This document shows, in pieces, positions 12,024 to 24,583 of a stretch of 64,000 nt of DNA (position 1 is the first letter of the stretch; every line of letters starts with the position of its first letter). Both the position numbers and the translations under genes were made by a program. Source of the DNA: Acanthochlamys bracteata (lineage: Eukaryota; Streptophyta; Magnoliopsida; Pandanales; Velloziaceae); contig CM034127.1 of the NCBI GenBank assembly GCA_019914995.1, forward strand, positions 7,812,001 through 7,876,000, read 5' to 3'. Under the pieces are notes generated by a model that had not been told where the DNA came from, made no database searches, and was given only the letters and a program-made list of their open reading frames with translations.

Positions 12024-12240
12024 TGGAGCTTGGAAGTGCTTTTCAAATGAAGCTTTTCTACAATGAAAGATATTTTTGTTCCATTTCAAAAAATGAGCTA
12101 TACTTTTTTTACCTAAAAAATAATAAAATAACCAATAACAAGATCTTATAAATAAATTTGTACAATATTATAGAAAATTTATTAAAAAATATAAAATGAA
12201 ATAAAGTTGTTGGTTGGAGTGAAACGCACTCCCAAACGGT
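12024..12240. mobile_element. Tourist/Harbinger-like MITE
   Basis: The left end is GAGCTTGGAAGTGCTTTTC and the right end AACGCACTCCCAAACGG. Between them lies the family's AT-rich interior with AAAATTTATTAAAAAATAT. It lies directly against a second copy at 12252-12506. Confidence 0.55.
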
Positions 12241-12251
12241 CTGAAAGCAAT

Positions 12252-12506
12252 CGGTGCATTTAGCATTGCTTTCTAGAAAAATACTTTTTAAGTTTTTAAC
12301 TTCATAGTTTCTAATAAATCTTTTACAATATTTTACAAAATTTATTAAAAAATTTAGAAAGTATAGAAAATTATACATCGTAATATCTTATTATTGTTTA
12401 TGTTTAGTATTATTTTTTGAGATAAACAATAGGACTTATTTTTTAAATAGGATAAAAATATCTTTAAATTAAAAAAATCACTTTTTATAAGCACTCCCAA
12501 ACAAGT
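12252..12506. mobile_element. Tourist/Harbinger-like MITE
   Basis: The left end is CGGTGCATTTAGCATTGC and the right end AAGCACTCCCAAACAAG. The interior AAAATTTATTAAAAAATTTA then GAAAGTATAGAAAATT matches the other copies. It sits only about 11 bp from the preceding MITE, an arrangement suggesting insertion into or next to an existing copy. Confidence 0.65.
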
Positions 12507-13378
12507 GGTAAATTAAAATTTTTCTTAACTGTTAAAAGCAACTGCAAGCGGCGTATAATAGTTTCATATCTAAACAACTTTTTGCACTATTATTTACTTA
12601 TTTCGAGCTTTGTACCTTTTGCATATGGGTGGCAATTCGGATTTATGAATTAGTTTCGAATCGATCCAAATAATAATTGGGTTAAAACTGTTCAATCCTA
12701 ATCTGACGCATTTATTTATATGGATTAAAATTGTCAATCATAATCTAACCTATTTAATAATCGGGTCAAATTCGATTGACCTATTTAATAATTAAAATAA
12801 AATTATAAAATGTAAATTAAAATAATAATATATAAATTATTAATTATTATATATCTATAAAGAAAAATATAAAATTTGATAAAATATATAAATTTAGTAA
12901 AAATTAGTTAAATTAGAATAAGTTAAGAAAAAAATATGTTCATATTAAATTCAAATTTTCTTTTATTATTCTAAATATTTTTTAATTATTAAATAATATA
13001 TATTATATAAATAATTATTTGAATTAAGTGAATTATAAATTAATTTGAATTCGATTCTAACACATTAAAATTTTGGATCAATTTTAGATCGATTAAAAAT
13101 CAATCCAAAATCCAACTAAAGTTTGACGCAGACCTAACTTTTTCGGTTTTGAATCTAATTCGCGTGTCGGGTCAGAAATCGTCACCGCTGCCTCTGCACC
13201 TAAAGCTCGAAATAAGCACATCGAAACACCGTTATTTTATAATCTAAAAAGCCTCCCGCATACATTTTCGCACTTACTCTCTGATTTCTACGCTCCTTCT
13301 CCCACGGTGAGCGAGCCAGCGGCAGCAGTGGAAGAGGCTCCTGCAGCGTTAGAGTGATTAAATCAGTAAGTCTACGTC
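12507..13378. other. Spacer and 5' flank of the nCBP gene
   Basis: The part up to about 13150 is very AT-rich, with repeated phrases such as GACCTATTTAATAAT and AATTCGATT that suggest a decayed repeat. The last 200 bp become GC-richer (GAGCGAGCCAGCGGCAGCAG), as expected for the 5' leader of the housekeeping gene that follows. No obvious TATA box was found. Confidence 0.4.
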
Positions 13379-16300
13379 ATGGACGCCGCCGTCGTCGAGA
13401 AGAAAGAGGCTGAGAAAGAGGTGGAGAACAAGCCCGCCACCGCTGCCGGCAACGAAGGCGAGTCTGAAGAGAGGGAACGATACGAACGGGAGCTTAAGGC
13501 CGGATTCCATCCACTCAGGGTATCTATCTATCTATCCTGATTGTTGCTTCCATTTTTTCCTCTAAATAAATAATAGAGGGGATGGGGTTAACAATTAGTA
13601 GGTTTTTGCCCTAGTTTCTTTTTTCTGGTTTGTGTTAATCTGCGATTAACATTCTTTGTGGTTTTTGCCTTTAAGAATGGATCTGGTGCGGCTAATTATT
13701 TTATGTATTTGCTGCTTAATTTCATTTTGTGTAGATGGTGCTTTTATTAAATTAAGTGGTTATGACGAGATATACTCTTGACTGCAATCACTGTTTTGAT
13801 ATACGGTTTCAAGATCAGTGAACGTTCTTTGTTTAGAGCAGTAAATTGCATCAGTGAAGCTCGCAATTTCATGAATATATTTCTTTGGTGGTAATGGTTT
13901 TTGCAGAGTATTCTTGAAGGATGACCTAGTCCTTTGTACATATGAAGCATAAATGCGGTGATTCAAGAAGCTGATTGTTGTTTTTTTTTTTTTTTGTTGA
14001 TGTTTTTAGAATAAGTTTGTATTTTGGTACACACGGAGAACGCCTGGAGTAAGGTCACAAACTTCATATGAGGACAACATTAAGAGGATTGTGGAATTCA
14101 GCACGGTAGGCTTTTTAAAATTATAAAATTGTTATGGGACATCACACTCCCTTTTTGCACTCCTTTTCTTCCATACGGTGATTTGCAGCTAATTTCTAGT
14201 AAATTTTGATTACTGAACTTCTTCAGGTTGAAGGATTCTGGGTTACCTATTGTCATCTCGCTCGTCCTTCAACTTTGCCTAGTCCAACTGATTTGCATCT
14301 TTTTAAGGAAGGCATTCGCCCGCTTTGGGAGGCAAGCCTTATCTTTTTTTTTTTTCATTTTGAAAAAATAATATATATTTTTTAATTTTTTAAATTCCCC
14401 CTCTTGTTTAATTCTTAATTTGTGTCAATTCATATATAAGTAGAGAATGAACCTGAAACAGTTTGAAAAAGACCCTTTTCATCCATACATAAGTACAACT
14501 TCAAAGTGTTGACAGCATTATGTTGGTTTAGGATTCTGCAAACCGTAATGGTGGAAAATGGATAATACGCTTCAAGAAGGCTGTTTCAGGTCGTTTCTGG
14601 GAGGACTTGGTAATTTAGACTTCTCTTCCTTATTTCATTAAAAAGCTCTCTCAAAAAACCTTTGTAGAAGTGCATTACTAAGCCTGGAGAGAAATTGTCA
14701 TAAATCCCTTCACATAAAATCATTGATGACTCTTTAAGTTCATGTCCTCAATTCATTGCACGTGTTTGTATCTTCTGACTGCTTAAACATATATGCTCTC
14801 AGTTTGTGCTTGTTGGTGAAATCTAGGAGCTTACCTTATGGGAGATGTTCATAGCTTTTAGTTCATCCATCAAGAGAAGAATTTTTCATCTTATGAAATT
14901 ATCAAGGGGAATATTAGAGACAGTTTTGCAAACAGCCTCCTCATAGCTTGTGTTTGCATTGAAAATGCAAGGCCTGCCACTATGCTGGTAATGGGTATAT
15001 ATTTTAAGATCTTTGCTCATTAGATGATGAAGATATTACACTAACAGAAAAACACGCACTCACACAACAGAAAACTCTTGAATCTACAGAGAAAAATATT
15101 TACTGCAGCTACCACAATTTAGACTGTGCCCACTTGGAGAGTTGTAAGAAGACATCTGTTGAAAAAGAAGACAAATTTGTGCATGCCATCTTCCAAGTTA
15201 TTCAATTACCAGACAAGGAAGTAGACTCACACTGCTGCACAACTAGTAAATTTCTCTGTTACTCGACTCTGAGTCTAGTTCTATCTCACTTCAACTGCTT
15301 AGACCTTGAAAGGGATTCTTATTCATTTCTGTACCTATTTATAGAGTTATTAGAGGTAAGTGTTAGCTCAAACAACTCTGTTAAACTCAGCACTAAGTTG
15401 TAGGTGATCTCACTTCAACACTGAGTTAGAGTTGTTGCTTGCGAAACATGGAAAATCATGCATGCATCTTATTGACTTGTGCCACCAACTCACTCACTTA
15501 CCATTGAGCATGCATCTTTCAAATTGTTCACACAAAGTCTAGTAAGGTATTGGTTAGCTCACACCAAGCTACGATTATTTCCTTTCTCAAAGTAAAGGAT
15601 GATTTACTACTAGTCGTGTAGGATGATTACATTAAGGATGACATGGGTATGATAGTCTGTTGATTGGTTTGTCCCAGTTTCTTTTTCCTTTTGTTATCCT
15701 TGCCACTATGTTATGATGCCATTGACATCCTTTAAATGTATGACAACGAAGATAATTTAATCTGTCCAGTTTTGTTATGTCAACTGTATGAGTTGCCGGA
15801 ATGATAATATAAGCAGTTGTTGCAAATGGAGGATTCTTCTTGACCATTCTTACAATCATTTATAATGTAACGAACAGCATATGAAAAGTAGACTATAGGA
15901 CATCTATTCTGTGGACTGCATAAACTGCAGCTTCAAAGATAAATTGCTGTGAGTTTGGCTTATTTGGGTAAGGTTCAGCAAGGAATCAATTAAAGCATTC
16001 ATTAGTGATCTGTGACTCTATCAGAAGTACTTATCTTATCCGTATTTAAATATTTAAGCTACTGACATATTAAGGTGCTTATCTTCACCCTCTAAGCAGG
16101 ATATTTGTTTTGTAAAAATGAAGAGCCTACAAAGCTAATTTGAGCTTTTTTACATGTGCATTGCTGCTAACTAGAAAGCCAAGTGAATGTGTAGGTCAAA
16201 GATGAACTTAATAAGCAGCAATAAGGCGTTAGGAAGCTGGTTTGCACCTGTTTTATTTTTTCTTTTCCTTTTTTATTTTTTAAAAAAATTTGTAGCAGAA

Positions 16301-16796
16301 GAGATATACCTAGTTAAATACTAAAATTGCCTTTTTTTTTTCTCCTTATTTTTGCTCACATACTTTCAAAATTGTCAATTCTGATTCTGAAAGTACTCCT
16401 TGGTATTCGAATTCATTTATAATGGCTTTGCTCCCTTGTTTGTTTCATAATATGGTTACAGGTTATGGCTCTAGTTGGTGATCAACTTGAATCTGGAGAA
16501 AATGTCTGTGGAGCTGTTCTTAGCATTCGTTTTAATGAAGATATCCTAAGTGTCTGGAACAGGGATGCATCAGATCATCAGGTTTTAGTTTATCATGACT
16601 CTTTTCACTTTTTAGTTGGATGATAAACTGGTTTCTCAACTTGGACACTTTTTCCTTCCACTAGGCTGTTATGGCTTTAAGGGACTCAATTAAGAGACAG
16701 CTAAAGCTTCCTCACAGTTACTTGATGGAATACAAACCACATGATGCCTCTCTTCGAGACAATTCATCTTACAGGAACACAATATTGAGGGGTTAG
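13379..16796 (+). CDS. NCBP: nCBP / 4EHP-type cap-binding protein (eIF4E family)
   Basis: A class-II eIF4E homologue that binds the m7G cap of mRNA and modulates translation. Six exons join in frame: 13379-13519, 14010-14105, 14227-14331, 14532-14609, 16462-16581 and 16665-16796, giving 223 residues, close to known plant nCBP. The first 40 residues are a charged linker rich in Glu and Lys. The core then shows FVFWYTRR, TSYEDNIKRI, EGFWVTYCHL, LHLFKEGIRPLWED, NGGKWIIRFKK, GRFWEDLV, CGAVLSIRF and ISVWNR-like LSVWNR. A Tyr (FWYTRR) with the downstream class-II sequence replaces the canonical cap-binding Trp region of eIF4E. The C-terminus ends YRNTILRG, almost as in Arabidopsis nCBP. The fourth intron is 1.85 kb and the third uses a GC donor. 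It is convergent with the V-ATPase gene downstream. Confidence 0.96.
14332..14531 (+). other. GC-AG intron (intron 3 of nCBP)
   Basis: The exon boundary is fixed by protein homology (PLWE/DSANRNGGKW). The donor reads GAG/GCAAGC and the acceptor GGTTTAG/GAT. No GT is available at or near the donor that keeps the frame. A GC donor with strong flanking match to the U1 consensus (AG/GCAAG) is the usual form of this minor subtype of U2 introns. Confidence 0.85.
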
Positions 16797-18894
16797 GATA
16801 AAGTGTTAGTTGTCGGTGTGCCAGCTTGTCGAAATGCAGTGTGCATCTGAATTTATGAAAGAATGCTGTGGCTATTTACGCTGCTGGTACTTACTGTAGA
16901 TTTAACTGAAACTGCTATGAGGTTGTTTTTGTGATGAAATATTGACTCAGATATAACATTTAAGCTGCTAGAACTGCTAAAGCCTTTGACTAGCTGACTG
17001 ATGCATTGATCCTGCAGCCTAGTTTGCAGATGCCATGAACATGGAACCTGTTGAAATCATCCTAAACAAGTAGAAGTTGCAGGTGTTCAATCTTTTATAG
17101 GAGGTTTCCTCTACAACTTTTCACACTTACGTTTGTTTTGTTGTGCTGAAGTGATTTTTGGAAAGTCGTTTTTTGATAAATGAGTTGCTGAAGTGAGTTT
17201 AGTTCTGATATTTGGCTGTATTTGAAGTGAATCTTTTTAAAAGTGATTTGTTGTGTTTGGTTATGGAAATAGAAATTAAAAGTAACTAGGTAGTAAGTGG
17301 AAAGCTACTTCTTACTGGCACCAAATCACCAAGAAGTGAAATGTTTTATCAAAAGAAAGTCACTTCCGGATAAAACTAAACATGCTTTTAATCAGAGATG
17401 ACCTAAGTTGTAATGAAGTTTTAATTGTGGGGTTCCATATGACTAATTGACAACAAGACTCAGGTAAGGAACACAAGAATGTTGTTGCTGTTTAATAGTG
17501 CCTGAGCTATCCTCAGCTTCCTCCTGGCATGCCAGCACTGCAAAGTTAGCGATCATCAAATATTCTTCCCTTCCATTATTCTTTTAACTACTAAAACAAA
17601 CTTCCTGAATCAGCAGGTTGCTCCTAGATACTCGCTTTACTAATAATTTTTCAGTTGAATGATGCAATCCTGCTCGAAGGGAGGAGGGAAGTCAAATAAT
17701 AATTCTTTAAATGTCAAAGGAGGAGAAGAAGATGCAACGAGATACATAAATAAAATTCACTGTTTAGGCGTATAGGCAACCTTCTCCAAGGATCACTTCC
17801 CTTGGACGTATGGAACAGATCAAAGAGTTGGGTATGCCGTAAGAATGGATTGCGAATTGTTTATACCTTTTATATTGGGTGATTAGAAGAATCCGCTATT
17901 TGTTTCTCAACATCATTACTCTGCGCTAAACATGATTAGCAAGGGGTATTTGATAAATCACTGCAAGGAAAAAGGATTAGCCAGCAGTTAAAACTTGCCC
18001 GCAAAGAGTCTGAAACTGCCTTAACAGTTTTATCGCCTGTAGCACATCCGTGAGCAGAACCTTTCCAGGTAAAGTTTACTTGCAGTTACAGTTATTTTAC
18101 ACAAAAAATGGCTAAAAGTTAAACTTATGGTAGCAGTTTACTGCCAGAACTTAGATTAACAATAAGCATAGACCAATGCTTTTGGTAGGTACAATGTTTA
18201 ACAACACTCCTGGCTGCCTTTAAAATATTATATGTAATAGTGTAAGGTAATGAAATTCAACAATCACAACTCAAAATTTGAATTTAAGATGATGACCTTT
18301 TAGCACCAAGAGCTTCGTAACTTAAACTGGATGCAATTCAAATTCTGTTCAACAATAAAGAACAGCATAGAACTACGTAGATTGAAAACAATCTACAACT
18401 AAAAGTGATCATTGAAAGTTTATATTCATATTTGCAACAATAACATAATTTAGAAACTAACACCATCCTAAATCTACAATAGATCAGGCTTCGATGTCCT
18501 CAAGGTTTCAGATACGAGGACCACTCACTGTGTTCCAGCAAGAAGTCCGTGCAATAAACAGATAATAAGCAATTAATGTAAACGGAGATGATCCAATCCA
18601 ATGGCCACAGCTCAATAGCTTTCATTTCATCGTGCCAAATAAATTTTAATATCAACAAACATAAACAGTAATGCACTTCGAGATAGTAGGTGGACCTAGT
18701 TATTTTCCCAGCTCCAAAGCTCTCCTTAATACAATTTGAAGGTCCAATACAGGGCATATCTGAATGAACTTCTAAAAAATACACTGCAAAGATAGAACTC
18801 AATGGACCGATTATATGACAGAATACTTCATCTTGAAATCACGAAAGAAATTAAGCAATTACAAATTCACCATCAAGCTGATGCTAGTTCATGC
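16797..18894. other. Convergent 3' flanks of nCBP and VHA-c''
   Basis: Both flanking genes end here, so 3' untranslated regions occupy each edge. Around 17090-17410 a block with repeated GAAGTGA and CACTTC phrases (CTGAAGTGATTTTTGGAAAG ... GAAAGTCACTTCCGG) looks like a small inverted-repeat element. No further gene is visible; the open frame at 18500-18802 has no recognisable domain. Confidence 0.45.
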
Positions 18895-21800
18895 TTAAGC
18901 CTTTGCCGGCCAGGTAGCTTGAGATGACATGATTATTCCCACAATGACTCCAAACAATCCTAGTGCACTGCCAAAGATTTCAATCACTAATATCTTCACA
19001 AAGAGGGAGGAATTCTGTGCATCGGAGAGTGCACAGCTGCTTCCAATTATTCCAACACAAAGCCTGGGAATGAAACAAATACCTTCATGATCAAATCACC
19101 AAACAAAGAAACATGGTACCTCGTTTGTTTAAAGAAGACATACCCGCACACAAGATTTGCAAAACCTACAATAATCCCAGAAGCAAAGATTGCATAACCA
19201 GCTCTAAGAGACTCTGCAGTATATATCTGTGCTGGCGGAACACTTTCTAACTTCGTTTGCAGGATAATTGCCACAATGACCCCATAAATAGCAACAGCCT
19301 CGCAGAAGATAACACTAGAGAAAAGAAAGCTCACGCGTAAATGCCAGCTTCACTCTAACTTTGACAGGAAATAATATAAGCTACACTTGAAAGCATAAGA
19401 ACCGGTTGTAGATAGAAAGCAATGAGGCAAACTCACCAAAGACGCAATTCACAAAGGTAATCACAAACATCGAACTAACTGTTAACAACTTGTGGTATTC
19501 TTCATGAACCTCCTCTTAAACTTTGGAAGTTCAGTGCCACTTTCAGCAATAATAGTCAATCTTGTCACTATAGTCCATGTTCTGACTACTTTTCTAATCT
19601 CCTCATTCAACATCTTGTTTCTTATTACCACCTCATGACTCTTCTAATCTTCACTTACATTCACCACTCAATTCTTTACTTCACCCCTTCCCATTAATTC
19701 AGCCTCCCAGCCCTCACTTTTATCTCCTTCTCCTAGTAGCTACTCCTTTCCACCTCATTTTCATGCTGAAACTGTAGCACCGACTCCACCCAAGCAACCT
19801 CCACTAACATATAATCTACCATTTTCAGCTTATCAACCACCTTGATCAGATGGTCAACTGCAGAACCAAAAGATCTATTCTTCTAACCTACTAATTGTCT
19901 TATGTTTTATAGGTGTTAGATCATATAGTCTAAAGCATACATAAGTTTAGTGCCAATTCGGCCCCTAAAGTGAGAAAAGTGCTAATTTGTTCCACAGTTT
20001 TTTGAAGTGTCAATTTGGTTGTTTCATTAACTTTGTTCACAAAAGGAATAAATTGGCACTTTCTAAAATTTTCAGACTTAAAAGACACTTTTGAAAACAA
20101 CTACAAATATAAGCTTAATTTCTTACCAACATGAGCTTGAAACAAAGTGACAAAGCTGAATGGGTAATTCTTCTAGGGTTCATTATCAATGACGAGCTTT
20201 TGCACGAGCTATGTACCATCAACTCTTAACAATTTGAGTATTTTGACCTATATAACATCATTTCTATATTTAGCCTTGTTGATTTTCCAATTTGAACTAA
20301 AAAAACTGCCACTTTCCAACTGTCTTCGATTTTTATATATCCATACTTCCCTCTAATAGTAGGTCTATAAAAGTAATACCCTAAATTCTTGCTAGGGCAA
20401 TTTCGATATAAAGTTTAAATTCAACTAACTAATGCTAGTGGGGTAGCTTAAAGTTTAAACATTCTTGGGAACAACTCATCAAAGTGATTTCGGTCACAAG
20501 CCCAATTGTTGCTTATTATTCAAAAAGAGAATAGCTCAAGATTTCTTGTGCAAGGGCAATTTCGATATAAAGTTTAAATTGAACTAACTAATGCTAATGG
20601 GGCAGCTTAAAGTTTAAACATTCTTGGGAACAACTCATCAAAGTGATTTCGTCTCACAAGCCCAACACTTGTTGCTTATTATTCAAAAAGAGAATAGCTC
20701 AAGATTTCTTGTAAACATATTCCCTACATTCGATCCTTTTTAACTTAACTGTGCTTTTAATAATTCGACCCCTAGTAGCAAGATGCCAAACTAACCAATC
20801 AAGTAGCTAGATCAAATCAATTGACTCAAAACCTAATCCTAATCCTAACTTTATCCACATTATTTTATTACATTATATTTCATATTATTTAAGTTTTCCT
20901 TCTTTCTTTTTCTCTATATTTCATTTTCTTCTTTTCCTTTTCGCATTCTCCTTCCATGGGGTCACACACAAGTCGACCTTAATCGACCGATTCACGCCAT
21001 CATTGGCAATCGGATCAGCAGCCCCCTTATCCTCCTTCCTCACTTCTTATTACTTCTCTCAATTCTATTAATTTTACTGCTGCTATTGTTTGCTATCCCT
21101 CTGCTGATGGTTTCACAGAATAACAATCATCCAACCTTTTTGAGTTAATGCTACTACCATCATCCAATAGATCAACACCGGAAGAAACACAAAATCACAG
21201 AATCTCTTGGGCTCATTTCGATTGTTGTAAGATAAGTTCTGAGGGTAACTTTGTATGGAGAGCCAGGAATTATGTAGTCAAAGATTGAGCTAAACTCCTA
21301 GATGATAACATCTAACATTAACTTATGTTTACCAAAATCCGAGACAATCAAAGAATTCAGTTCAATGCAAATGAAGGTCCCATCACCGTCCTAAGCAATG
21401 ACGAACAACATGAATTCACTACTACTTCAATGTACAAACATACAGGTCGTAATAAGCCAAAACAGCAACAAAAGATAGCTCCGCATCACTGAATCTTGTG
21501 ATAATAGCAGCAAACTGCAAAAAGGTCTAGATCCCATGCCACGATATGGAGTAACTCAGACACAGGATGAAAACTTCAAAGTTATCGTTATCAATCTGAG
21601 TATCGAAGAAAAGAACAAAATACCTGATTAGATTTTTCGAGGTAATTCTGGGCGCTTTAATTGCTGCACCGATCAAACTGCTTCCGGTAATGAAAATCCC
21701 CCTAATTTTTTATCACCAACCAAAATTGAATACTCAAAACACAAACATCGCCAGAACAACAACAGAAGAACAGAACAAGGCAATGAGTTTGGAATTTGGA

Positions 21801-21923
21801 AAAAGAGAAATACCAAGCGGCGCCGAGAACGGAGACGCCGATCGAGACAGCGATACCGATAGCAGCGAAGGTGTAGGGCGAGATCTGCAGCAGTGCTCGT
21901 CCCCAAGAGCTCGAATCAACCAT
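18895..21923 (-). CDS. VHA-c'': V-type H+-ATPase proteolipid subunit c''
   Basis: A membrane-embedded subunit of the Vo proton ring in vacuolar and endosomal membranes. Four exons join in frame: 21923-21814, 21701-21624, 19314-19144 and 19063-18895, giving 175 residues, about the normal length. Hydrophobic segments run in order through [65 protein letters not shown] and [19 protein letters not shown], the double-hairpin layout of this family. The Glu in FCEAVAIYG is the expected proton-carrying carboxylate. The linker [12 protein letters not shown] and the end [10 protein letters not shown] match plant c''. Exon joins restore split Trp, Ser and Gly codons exactly. Intron 2 is 2.3 kb and contains a tandem duplication; the other two are 112 and 80 bp. 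Confidence 0.96.
20395..20712. repeat. Tandem duplication of 159 bp in VHA-c'' intron 2
   Basis: Two adjacent units, 20395-20553 and 20554-20712, are nearly identical. Both begin GGGCAATTTCGATATAAAG, contain CATTCTTGGGAACAACTCAT and end GCTCAAGATTTCTTGT. A few substitutions and a short insertion separate them, so the duplication is fairly recent. Confidence 0.9.
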
Positions 21924-22689
21924 CTTCTCTGTCCTTTATTATAACAACAAACGAGAACAGGAATTCCTCGACGGGTGTTCTCAATTCTCAACTCTTATTA
22001 TGGGGGTGAGGAGGGGGAAGATTTTTGCAAGATACCGGGAAAAAACATATAAGCATTGGAGATACGGCTCCCAAATCGTGATCATGATAAGATGAGATGC
22101 GAGCGAGAAGGCAAGCAAGGGTAACCCACCTCAAATCTTAATGTTCGATTTTCTGATTGATCGTTATTATGCAATATGTTCGATAGCCATAATACATATA
22201 TCAGGAGTGCAATGTAATAAATATTAAAATTACTCTTTTATTATAACATAAGGTTTCATAATCTCATAATTTGTCTCTTCATCTATCTCTATAAGACGGG
22301 CTCATGAATTGTAGAAAACTCGTCGTAGAAAAATAACCCAATCCTAATAATGGAGGCGCATCTCTAATCGTAGGGTAACATTTTGTAATATAGAAAGATG
22401 AGTATCATAATATTTTATTCGTATTCATTTATAAAAAAAACCTAAGGCTGAGGTAATATTAGACATTATAATAGAGCACGTATCAAAAAAGTTAGAAGAA
22501 CACAAAGCAACTAATTAGCTTATAACTAAGTAAATTAGAGAAAGGATGAACTAAATATTTCTTCACTTAGCTTGTCATGAGTGTTGGAGTTGGCCATCAA
22601 CAAGAGCAATGTTCTTATCAATCCAGATCAACAAGACATATATGTTGATCAAAATAATAGCTTGTTAATGAAATATATAAAATATCAAC
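21924..22689. other. 5' flank of VHA-c'' and spacer
   Basis: It carries the presumed leader and promoter of VHA-c'' on the minus strand. No convincing TATA box was found. From about 22200 on it is AT-rich with no gene. Confidence 0.35.
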
Positions 22690-24583
22690 TCAAGAAGGGA
22701 GGTGAATTACGTTATGGCATACTAAAAGCTAAAATCCTTTTCTGTTCTGAATTTAGTAAAACGATCAATTAAGAGTCAATCACTATAAGATTGCTAGCAC
22801 GTAATTGAATGTAAACAGTTAATTCACAACGAAGCGTTAGCACAATAAAACTTAAACAAAATAAATTAATAAGTGTTAAGAGAAGCAAACCAAACAGCAT
22901 ACTAAAGATTTATACGTGGTTTGGCACTATAGTACTACATTCATATCACTTGATACAACAAGTACGTTAAGTTACTATATAATTATCGAGATTTGATGTT
23001 TCGCAAAATACCTCCACTTCTAGCGGTCTCCTCGCAATGACAACTCACAACAGCTTAGGAAAGTCTCTCTAGCTGTAACGTACACATCTTCGCAAAGAGT
23101 TAGTATAGACCCGTTAGCCTACAACTAGGCTAGCTCACCAAAGAATCCGTAAGTTCTCCTACAACCTTCTTTCAATGTTATAAATGAAAATAGAATTTAG
23201 TATAAGTGATCTCCTTCAACAATATCTAATCTCACAATAAGAAAGCACATAGGATTCACACAATAAAACAAAATGAACAAAGACTCAAGTAAAGCTCACG
23301 AGATGAAGTTTTTCTTTTTTCGGGCAGCAATGAATAATCTCGATTAAGTGCTATATTCAATGTCTCCTTACTGTCCTATTCGCTAGAAATATTAACGAAG
23401 CTCCTCTCTGACCTCAAGATCAAATCTACATCAATGGATCATGCTTCCAATGGTTAGAAAGAATGAAAGCTTTGGATGAAATAAAAATGGATACTTTGAA
23501 ATTTTATTTTCTTAGTTTTCTTTCTTTGAATATTCTCTAGTTTCTTTCCTATGATGGCTTTGCTTGCTGATACGAAAGACTTTTTTGGGGCCTCATAAAT
23601 GTGCCTTTAAAGTTTGAAGTAAATATGATGTCCAATGAACTTGGAAACTCATCTAACGGCCCGAAGTGCTTTCTAAGATTTCTGCTGCAATGTCATCCGA
23701 ATATTCTGCAAGATTTTTCTTATAACCAGTATGATCTCTTTGTATAGAAATTGTCTTCATAGATTTAATATTCTCTCATAAAATTTGCAAACAAGAACTC
23801 TAAATATCTTCTAAATTAGTTTAGCATCTTCTGAAAGCACTTGCAACCGGATGACAAGATCATATAAATAAAAATTGGCTCGAGCATGAGCAAATGTCAT
23901 AGCTCTAATGATTCGGTAACTCGAAGCCACTTTGTTAATTCTTCTAGGCTTTGTTGTTGGATATAATTGGCTTAGATCATGATTGCGTATAGCTTGTCAT
24001 GTTATTTTTCATTAGAAAAAATCGGATCTCTGAAATGTGATTTGAAATTAGAAATATTGAGTTTGGAAGTTGAAGTCTTGATTGGATCATTCAGGTGCAG
24101 CCAGATAAGGCTTGTGTAAATAGCAAACTCTATCAATTTTTATAAATTAGTTTCTTCACGGAATGGTATGAGATTTTGACTGTAATAACTTCAAGATATT
24201 TGCTAATCATAGAAAAAAACAAATCTCTAAAAGCTTACATAAGCAAAATGATATCATATTTGTAAGATGCTGTCTAGAAATTACTATTTAGCTGTTCTTA
24301 TCGATTTCCAATGTGGTCAACAAAATTCACATAATTTTCTTGTCTTTGATACTTAATAGAATTCCTTCCTACTTGTCTTGCTTTACTCCTTATCATACAA
24401 TCTATCAATTGCAATAAATAAATCTCTATTTGGTGAGTTGAGTTGAAATATATGTGTGTGCAAAGTAAGCTTCTCAATAAAGCTTTAACACTAAGTGAAG
24501 TTTGTTTCTTGCTATTTGATTGTATCCATCATTTGTATCGAATATAATATGTCTAAAGTTTAACAATAATAATATGTGTTATC
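22690..24583 (-). mobile_element. Copia-type LTR remnant, minus orientation
   Basis: Read on the minus strand, it begins near TGATAACACATATTATTATT and ends in AATTCACCTCCCTTCTTGAG, the pyrimidine-rich end typical of Maximus/SIRE-like copia LTRs. About 250 bp before that end lies CCAAACCACGTATAAAT, equivalent to the GAACCACGTAAA motif common in these LTRs. No PBS, gag-pol frame or partner LTR was recognised. Both borders are approximate. Confidence 0.5.

Noticed and set aside
15134-15403. 89-codon open frame within nCBP intron 4
   Set aside because: It lies wholly inside an intron fixed by protein homology, with no recognisable domain and no splice sites that join it in frame.
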